From NCBI GenBank assembly GCA_030606285.1, contig JAUWGS010000018.1:1-43519 (forward strand): DNA of 43,519 bases. Reading direction: 5' to 3'. The position numbers and the translations under genes were made by a program. How positions within the stretch are numbered: position 1 is the first letter of the stretch; every line of letters begins with the position of its first letter. This DNA is from Planctomycetales bacterium. Lineage in GTDB: Bacteria; 4484-113. Under the pieces are notes generated by a model that was given only the letters and a program-made list of their open reading frames with translations, was not told where the DNA came from and searched no databases. This document shows, piece after piece, positions 38,831 through 43,519 of this stretch.

Positions 38831-39655
38831 CTACTCGCCCCAGATAGGCTCGCCGGAGCTGTCGCGAATAATGTGCAAGCCAAGCTCGAAGCCCGCAATA
38901 GCCAGCGCTCTGGGCGCGTGGCTCACCGTGCGCTTACCAAACAGGGCCTCGGCAATGACGCCGTTTCCGTTCACGCCGGGCACGTCCCCCTTGCGCGTAA
39001 TGCCGATGGGGACGAACCCGCTCTGGTTCGTCAGGCCGAGGAACAGCACATCGTCCGGCCCGCCCAGAAGCGTCCCCGGCTGCACCGCGAGGGGCTCGTA
39101 GAGTGACTGGTTGAAGAGAATGCGGAACGCTCCCTGGTAGAGGTCGGAGACATCACGGCCGAGGATGCGGACAATCATCGTGTCGTCCTCGCCAGGCACC
39201 ACTTCCAGGTATACCGGTGCAGAGGTAACGTCCACTATGCGGTCGAGAGAGGCACCGTCGACCCGCAGCTTGATCTTATGGCTGCCGGGCGTTGTGGGAG
39301 TGAACCAGTAGACCTGTGATGCTGCTGTGTTCAACGACGAGGATGCGCCGGACGCGTCTGCGACCTGGCGCAGTATCATGTCGAAGTCAGGCGCGCCTTC
39401 GCTCAGTGTGCCCCCGCTCACCTGCCAGAATTTGGTGGAGTTCTCAAATGTGCCCGGATTAGTGTAGGTTGCCGAGATTTCAACAACCGTGCCCGTGGTC
39501 ACACTGCTGGGCGAGAGGTTGATGGACTGTATTGCTTTGGACTCCGGCAGCGTGCCCGGCGGGTAGATCTGTTTGTTTTTCTTGTCGCCGCCGCCGCCGC
39601 CGCAGGCAGCGAGCAAGACGGTCATAATCAGCGCGCACAGTGTAAAAAGACGCAT
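38831..39655 (-). CDS. Cohesin-like-domain lipoprotein
   Basis: This 274-residue lipoprotein has the lipobox LLAAC followed by a GGGGG spacer. After an N-terminal beta domain (residues about 40-135), residues about 145-265 look like a cohesin/CBM-type jelly roll: MIVRILGRDVSDLYQGAFRI-type strands, YEPLAVQPGTLLGG, then GVNGNGVIAEALFGKR. These match the cohesin pattern of a v.gvsdlyg...f opening, a g.lL.. turn and a GnGviaev.F ending. The assignment is from pattern and not a search. It faces the dockerin lipoprotein gene across 12 bases. Start ATG 39655 has AAGGA upstream. TTG 39682 is a weaker option. Confidence 0.65.
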   Translation of the reverse strand: MRLFTLCALIMTVLLAACGGGGGDKKNKQIYPPGTLPESKAIQSINLSPSSVTTGTVVEISATYTNPGTFENSTKFWQVSGGTLSEGAPDFDMILRQVADASGASSSLNTAASQVYWFTPTTPGSHKIKLRVDGASLDRIVDVTSAPVYLEVVPGEDDTMIVRILGRDVSDLYQGAFRILFNQSLYEPLAVQPGTLLGGPDDVLFLGLTNQSGFVPIGITRKGDVPGVNGNGVIAEALFGKRTVSHAPRALAIAGFELGLHIIRDSSGEPIWGE

Positions 39656-39708
39656 CAGCCTGTCCTTGTTTTTGCTTCCCAAAGTATAAGTATTCTACCC
39701 TATCCGGG

Positions 39709-40908
39709 CTAAAAGTCAGCCAAAGCGAAGTCATTAAACGCGGCGCTTACCCCTGCGCTTACATAGAGACCCAGTTTGCCTGCCGCGCTCGGAAGGTCGG
39801 TGAGTTCGTAAACCAGGTAGTCGTTGATGAACAGGCTGAGCTGCCCGTTGAGCATAAACACCCGCAGGCGGTTCTGCGTGTCGGGCAGAATGCGGTCGCT
39901 TTCGGCCCACTCAAACAGAGCGCGCGGGAGGTCTTCGAACGAGCGCTGGACGGTGAACCAGCAGTCGTTGGAGATGAGGAACCTGAACTGGTCGAACCCG
40001 CCGGTCTCGATGGGGAAGTCCTGGAAGAATACACCGAATCCGTAGTTGTCCGGCCCCACAAGCTTGCTCACGCTGACCTCCATTTCGAAGTCAACGTGTT
40101 CGCCGGGAAACAGCGATATCCCGGCCATCGCGCCGCCGGTTGCGTTGATGATGTAAGCCCCGTCAGTGTAGGTATAGGTGACGCCGTCCTGGTCGCCGGT
40201 GAACCATCGCGCGGGCGAGCCGCCGAAGTCGTCGTGCACAACCGAAACAGGTACGGCTTCGGTGCGCACAGAGATGTAGTCGAATTCGCCGGTCGTACGC
40301 GGAGTGACGTACAGGCCGAAGCCTCCTGCGAGCAGTGAAGGCTCGAAGACGCTGCCGACCTGTTCGCCGTTTACGTATGCCTCGATGCGCCCGGCATCCG
40401 CCCTGACGCGCAGCACATTGGCTCCGGAGTGGATAGCTTCGCACGCAAATGGCCCCAGCACGTTCGTGAAATCTTCCCCATCTATGCGCCGCAGGACGAA
40501 AGTGCGCTCGGCGGGGTTGATGAGCGCGAGCAGGAAACTCTCGTGACCGCTCGCGTCTTCGGTGTAGTTGAATGTTATGCCCCATCCGGCCTTGACCGGC
40601 CGCCCTTCAATCAGTTTGGGCGCAGTGTTTCCAACGAGCGCTCCTCGGGCTTCCAGCTCGTAGGTGGACAGGTCGTGCAGGAGCACGCTGTGGCCGTAGT
40701 CAAAGGAATTCGTTGTGTCAATGCGGTATACGCCGCCTTCAGCGTAACTAAACAGCTTGTCTCCTAGAGTCCCCTCGAAGAAGAACTTGTCGTCAGGACC
40801 TGCGGGTGTGAAGTCGTCCCGGAAGTACTCCTGGGAGGCGTAGGGCGACAGTGAGCACAGGAGCAGGGAAAGCACGCACACAACGGCCAGACTTAGACGC
40901 ATCGCCAT
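39709..40908 (-). CDS. Secreted protein with two lectin-like (LamG/DUF1080-type) domains
   Basis: This 399-residue exported protein has a signal peptide (residues about 1-23). Two similar beta-sandwich domains follow, each opening with a DDF motif (YFRDDFTPAG near residue 30 and VVHDDFGGSPARWF near residue 220). Each ends with a strand set like NVLRVRADAGRIEAYVNGEQ and NRLRVFMLNGQLSLFINDY, then FGLYV or LGLYV. The fold is the concanavalin-like one used for glycan binding. No catalytic pair is seen. ATG 40908 has GGGAG 5 bases upstream. It is 21 bases downstream of the DUF3108-like gene and probably cotranscribed. Confidence 0.75.
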   Translation of the reverse strand: MAMRLSLAVVCVLSLLLCSLSPYASQEYFRDDFTPAGPDDKFFFEGTLGDKLFSYAEGGVYRIDTTNSFDYGHSVLLHDLSTYELEARGALVGNTAPKLIEGRPVKAGWGITFNYTEDASGHESFLLALINPAERTFVLRRIDGEDFTNVLGPFACEAIHSGANVLRVRADAGRIEAYVNGEQVGSVFEPSLLAGGFGLYVTPRTTGEFDYISVRTEAVPVSVVHDDFGGSPARWFTGDQDGVTYTYTDGAYIINATGGAMAGISLFPGEHVDFEMEVSVSKLVGPDNYGFGVFFQDFPIETGGFDQFRFLISNDCWFTVQRSFEDLPRALFEWAESDRILPDTQNRLRVFMLNGQLSLFINDYLVYELTDLPSAAGKLGLYVSAGVSAAFNDFALADF

Positions 40909-40929
40909 TATGCTCCCGCTGCTCACAGG

Positions 40930-41838
40930 CTAAAACGGTATATAGGGTTTTCCTTCGTCATCCGTGAGCACCGGAGGCTCTTCTTCTTCGCCCTCTTCTT
41001 CGACTTCTTCCTCGGGTTCTTCTTCCTCTTTTTCCTCCACAGGCTCCTCTTCAACGGCGGGCTCTTCAACGACTTCCGGCTCCACCGGCGCGGCCTCAAC
41101 AGGCTGCTCAGGCTTCAGGAGACTGAGGTTATAGAAGATGGTCTCGCCCGTGTCGTACTTCACAACCGTTGGAATGCCCTCGATGTCCTGCACCCACACG
41201 CTCTGCCGCACCAGGTTGAGAGTGAATGTGTAGAGCGTCGCTGCGTGATCCTTGTCGTGGAACGTGAATGTGTCTTCTCCCATCTTGCGCACCACGACCA
41301 GTATCGTCTGGTCGCCCACGGTGGAGAAAAGCGCGAAGTGCAGCCGGTCGTCGTTGGAGAAATCAAGCTGCGGGACGAGCCATATCAGCTCCTCGTAGTC
41401 AAATATGCGTCCGGGGAAGTCCAGGCTGGATTCCTGGATGTTTCCGTCTTCGCCCTGCTTGCGGCGCACGACTATCCGGCCGTCACCGTAGTATGTGTCG
41501 ATGAAAAAGACGTCAGACGTGGTTTTTATCTTGCGCGTCGCCCGGTAGGGTTCGAGCGTGACCGCGTCCACCAGGCAGGTGCTTGCTTCTGATAGGTTGC
41601 CGCCTGAGCCGTTGTAGCGGATCTCATACACCGGCCGCCCTTCGTGCTCTTTCTGGAGAACGCGGTAGTAGGCGGTGGCGATGCGCCCTATCGCGGGCCG
41701 GTAGATGGCGTACGAAAGGATGCGCTCGCTCCCCCAGCTTGGCGGGTTAACCCTCGCTTCGCTAGTGGCGTAAGCTGCGGTGGCAACGGCCATCGCAGCA
41801 ATCAGTATGCTAAACGAAAGGAAAGCGCGCAGTTTCAT
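40930..41838 (-). CDS. Secreted DUF3108-like protein with acidic tail
   Basis: This 302-residue exported protein has a signal peptide ending AAYATS. The body is beta-rich, with LSYAIYRPAIGRIATAYYRV, TYYGDGRIVVRR and a C-terminal VWVQDIEGIPTVVKYDTGE, a layout like the DUF3108 family of outer-envelope proteins. The last 60 residues are almost all Glu, Pro and Val, ending TDDEGKPYIPF, and are probably disordered. Start ATG 41838 has GGAGGAG 6 bases upstream. The family assignment is inference from strand order. Confidence 0.7.
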   Translation of the reverse strand: MKLRAFLSFSILIAAMAVATAAYATSEARVNPPSWGSERILSYAIYRPAIGRIATAYYRVLQKEHEGRPVYEIRYNGSGGNLSEASTCLVDAVTLEPYRATRKIKTTSDVFFIDTYYGDGRIVVRRKQGEDGNIQESSLDFPGRIFDYEELIWLVPQLDFSNDDRLHFALFSTVGDQTILVVVRKMGEDTFTFHDKDHAATLYTFTLNLVRQSVWVQDIEGIPTVVKYDTGETIFYNLSLLKPEQPVEAAPVEPEVVEEPAVEEEPVEEKEEEEPEEEVEEEGEEEEPPVLTDDEGKPYIPF

Positions 41839-41977
41839 CCGTGTCTCCTCCCCGTATCGGGCCGTAGTTGGTATCATCCTAACGTCCCGGCTGAGAATAG
41901 TCTAGCATATCCTGAGCGGTTGCGGATGTTCGGGGTGGGAGCGCCGCTGTAGAATGTGGTTGGTAGGAGGAACCGTT

Positions 41978-42895
41978 CTACGTTGCAGCACCCCCCTTCT
42001 GCTTCTCCCGCTGCTGCTTGATCTCCTCAAAGCGCCTGGCGGCTTTTTCAGCTTCGCCGGGCCAGTACAGGCTGCGCCAGACGAGGGGGTCTTCAACTTT
42101 CCGCGCTCCGAGCATCCGCATCAGGTTCTGGCTCTCTATGTTTGTCGAAACGATGTGTGCCGGAGCGACGCCGTACTCCTTCAGCATGTAATCCGTCTGG
42201 AACGCCGCCAGCGACTTGGCGTAGCCCTTGCGCCGGTGCTCCGGCGGCGTATAAATCATCGCCATCGTGCCGCTAAGGTGCGTGGCCGACCAGCAGACCA
42301 TTTCGCCGTCCACCTCGCATACGAAGCTCGGGCCGCGCTTAACGCACATCCTGATGTATCCGCCATCCTCGTCGTAGCCGATGCCCTGCTTCAGTTTCTC
42401 CCACAGCGACTCGTCCTCATTCAGGCGGCAGAAATGCTTGACCAGGTGGCCGAAGCGCGGCTCGCCCTCGATCGTCCACAGATAGGCATGGCGCGGTTTG
42501 TGGTCAGTAACGTCAGCTTCAAAGCCCGCGTCGTTCATCATCTCCCAGAGCACGAGCGGCGACGAGTTGAAAAAAATCCCCTTGGCGAGCGTCCAGTGCT
42601 CCCAGCCCTTCTTCACGTCATCGTCCGGCCAGGGCGGGTCCTGCTCGATGCGCTCGTGGAACAGGTCGTCGGCGATGCGCCGGTAGCCCTCCAGTTCCCG
42701 CGCGAGCATGAAGATGCTGGTTCCCTCGTGGGCCACAACGAGGGTGGGGTGCTCGTTGTTGTCGGTGAGCAGAATGAACGGGTCACCTTCCAGCAGCCGC
42801 GCGCTTTCGGGCCAGTAGCGCAGCATATGCGCATGCGCCCGTTCCTCGACGACGGTCGAGATGACCTTCTCGGTGTCTTTTACCTGTATGAGCAT
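41978..42895 (-). CDS. GNAT-family N-acetyltransferase
   Basis: This 305-residue protein has a C-terminal GNAT fold. The acetyl-CoA pyrophosphate loop is in YTPPEHRRKGYAKSLAAF (R/Q-x-x-G-x-A pattern), and a later NIESQNLMRMLGARKV is typical of motif B. The N-terminal 150 residues form a second GNAT-like or family-specific domain with EGTSIFMLARELEGYRRIAD. The substrate is unknown. TATCAT ends 8 bases before ATG 42895, and GGCGGGG lies between, so the transcript is leaderless or nearly so. Confidence 0.8.
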   Translation of the reverse strand: MLIQVKDTEKVISTVVEERAHAHMLRYWPESARLLEGDPFILLTDNNEHPTLVVAHEGTSIFMLARELEGYRRIADDLFHERIEQDPPWPDDDVKKGWEHWTLAKGIFFNSSPLVLWEMMNDAGFEADVTDHKPRHAYLWTIEGEPRFGHLVKHFCRLNEDESLWEKLKQGIGYDEDGGYIRMCVKRGPSFVCEVDGEMVCWSATHLSGTMAMIYTPPEHRRKGYAKSLAAFQTDYMLKEYGVAPAHIVSTNIESQNLMRMLGARKVEDPLVWRSLYWPGEAEKAARRFEEIKQQREKQKGGAAT

Positions 42896-42903
42896 CCCCG
42901 CCT

Positions 42904-42909
42904 ATGATA
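42904..42909 (-). promoter_or_regulatory. -10 of the GNAT gene
   Basis: On the minus strand TATCAT occupies 42909-42904, 8 bases before ATG 42895. No good -35 is visible. Confidence 0.4.
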
Positions 42910-42985
42910 CCCCGTCTCCGCACGCGGGTGAAGTCGGCGGGAGGTCGATTGCGGGAATCGTTAGCCTCGATGACCGCTGGGCGGG

Positions 42986-43056
42986 GAAGCTGCGGTATAA
43001 TAACAATAGCCTCAGGGGGAGGCTCGGCCAGTCCCTGGTTACAGGGAGGGAGAATC
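42986..43056 (+). promoter_or_regulatory. Promoter and two-hairpin leader, copy 2
   Basis: TATAAT lies at 42996-43001. Hairpin 1 pairs AGCCTC (43008-43013) with GAGGCT (43019-43024), one pair longer than in copy 1. Hairpin 2 pairs TCCCTG (43032-43037) with CAGGGA (43042-43047) across the same GTTA loop. Tandem AGGGAGGGAG ribosome sites follow. Confidence 0.6.
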
Positions 43057-43519
43057 ATGAGAACCAACGCATTCATTCAGGGTATTATGCTCACGTTAAC
43101 CATCTTCGCGTTCGTGCTCGTGTTGAGCACTTGCGGGAGCGAGTGCAAACGCGCGGTGCAATCCCCAACCATCGGAAGTGGCGGCCAGCCACAACCTGGG
43201 GTAGAGCCGCCTATCCAGACGGTGGAGTCCATCGACGAGGCGCTCGCCGAACTCGACGCGCTGGAAACCCCCGACGGCGTTGAACCGGAGCTTTTCAAGC
43301 GGCTCAAAGACGAGCTGGCAAAGCAACTCAACGCAAAAGGTGTTAGCAAAATCGCGTCTGCGCCGCCCACAGGTGAGTCCAACAAGGTCGCAGATCTAGC
43401 CTTCGGTGATGACGGCGAGGGCAATCTGGTGCTTACCTGGCACTACTGGAACCTCGGCGACTACGACCAGAACGGAGTAGTCGGCATCTCAGACATCACG
43501 CCGATTGCGATGCACTACG
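43057..43519 (+). CDS. Dockerin lipoprotein, paralog of the 36092 gene (partial)
   Basis: The first 154 residues are visible before the window ends. Signal peptide and lipobox (VLSTC) match the 36092 protein, as do KRAV, IGSGGQ, the DEALAELDAL segment and the first dockerin loop (DYDQNGVVGISDITPIAMHY). It lacks the 20-residue repeat-encoded insert. Domains after the dockerin are unknown. Confidence 0.88.
   Translation, partial: MRTNAFIQGIMLTLTIFAFVLVLSTCGSECKRAVQSPTIGSGGQPQPGVEPPIQTVESIDEALAELDALETPDGVEPELFKRLKDELAKQLNAKGVSKIASAPPTGESNKVADLAFGDDGEGNLVLTWHYWNLGDYDQNGVVGISDITPIAMHY

Noticed and set aside
41954-42907. Forward-strand 317-codon frame opposite the GNAT gene
   Set aside because: It is the complement of a recognisable acetyltransferase and has no domain of its own.

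Overview
The window looks like a chromosome segment of an uncultivated, GC-rich bacterium that I cannot place in a phylum. CsaB next to DUF5693, RqcH, QueH and a Gram-positive-type LexA point away from Proteobacteria. Many promoters have an extended -10 (TGnTAnnnT) 5-8 bases before the start codon, so much of the transcription is probably leaderless. Intergenic DNA is crowded with short palindromic repeats, and a remnant of a REP-associated tyrosine transposase (RAYT) sits among them.

Layout. 0-5.6 kb: the end of an IS110-type transposase, lexA, an SDR enzyme, parB, a small conserved protein, then a repeat field holding a repeat-swollen reading frame, the RAYT remnant and a 48-residue leaderless ORF. 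6.0-12.2 kb: one tightly overlapping operon with ribE, ribBA, an NHL-type lipoprotein, a MeaB-like GTPase, biotin carboxylase and a biotin carrier. 12.3-14.0 kb: a tetratricopeptide (TPR) gene on the other strand, lying between two copies of an 82-bp piece of the biotin-carrier gene. 14.1-20.1 kb: a cell-envelope operon with an FG-GAP lipoprotein, an LmeA-like protein, a small secreted protein, DUF5693 and CsaB. 20.2-29.9 kb: a membrane protein of unusual base composition, a cNMP-binding adenylate cyclase, RqcH, a tryptophanase-type lyase, a COG2403 GTPase, HU, QueH and a secreted helical-repeat protein. 30.0-36.0 kb: folD, facing an operon of polyprenyl synthase, dxs, a CPBP-like membrane protein, rnhB and an Obg-like protein that has lost its GTPase motifs.

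36.0-43.5 kb is the most unusual part. Two dockerin-bearing lipoprotein genes (36092 and 43057) share a promoter and a two-hairpin leader that is better conserved than their coding sequence. Between them lie a lipoprotein with a cohesin-like domain and two secreted proteins, one with a duplicated lectin-like domain and one DUF3108-like. I see no glycoside hydrolase, so this may be a non-cellulosomal cohesin/dockerin surface system under RNA-leader control. This is an inference from domain patterns.

A second theme is repeats that have become protein-coding. A composite palindromic element is read in the same frame in the 36092 lipoprotein and in the 3341-4855 reading frame, so both proteins carry the same repeat-encoded peptide.
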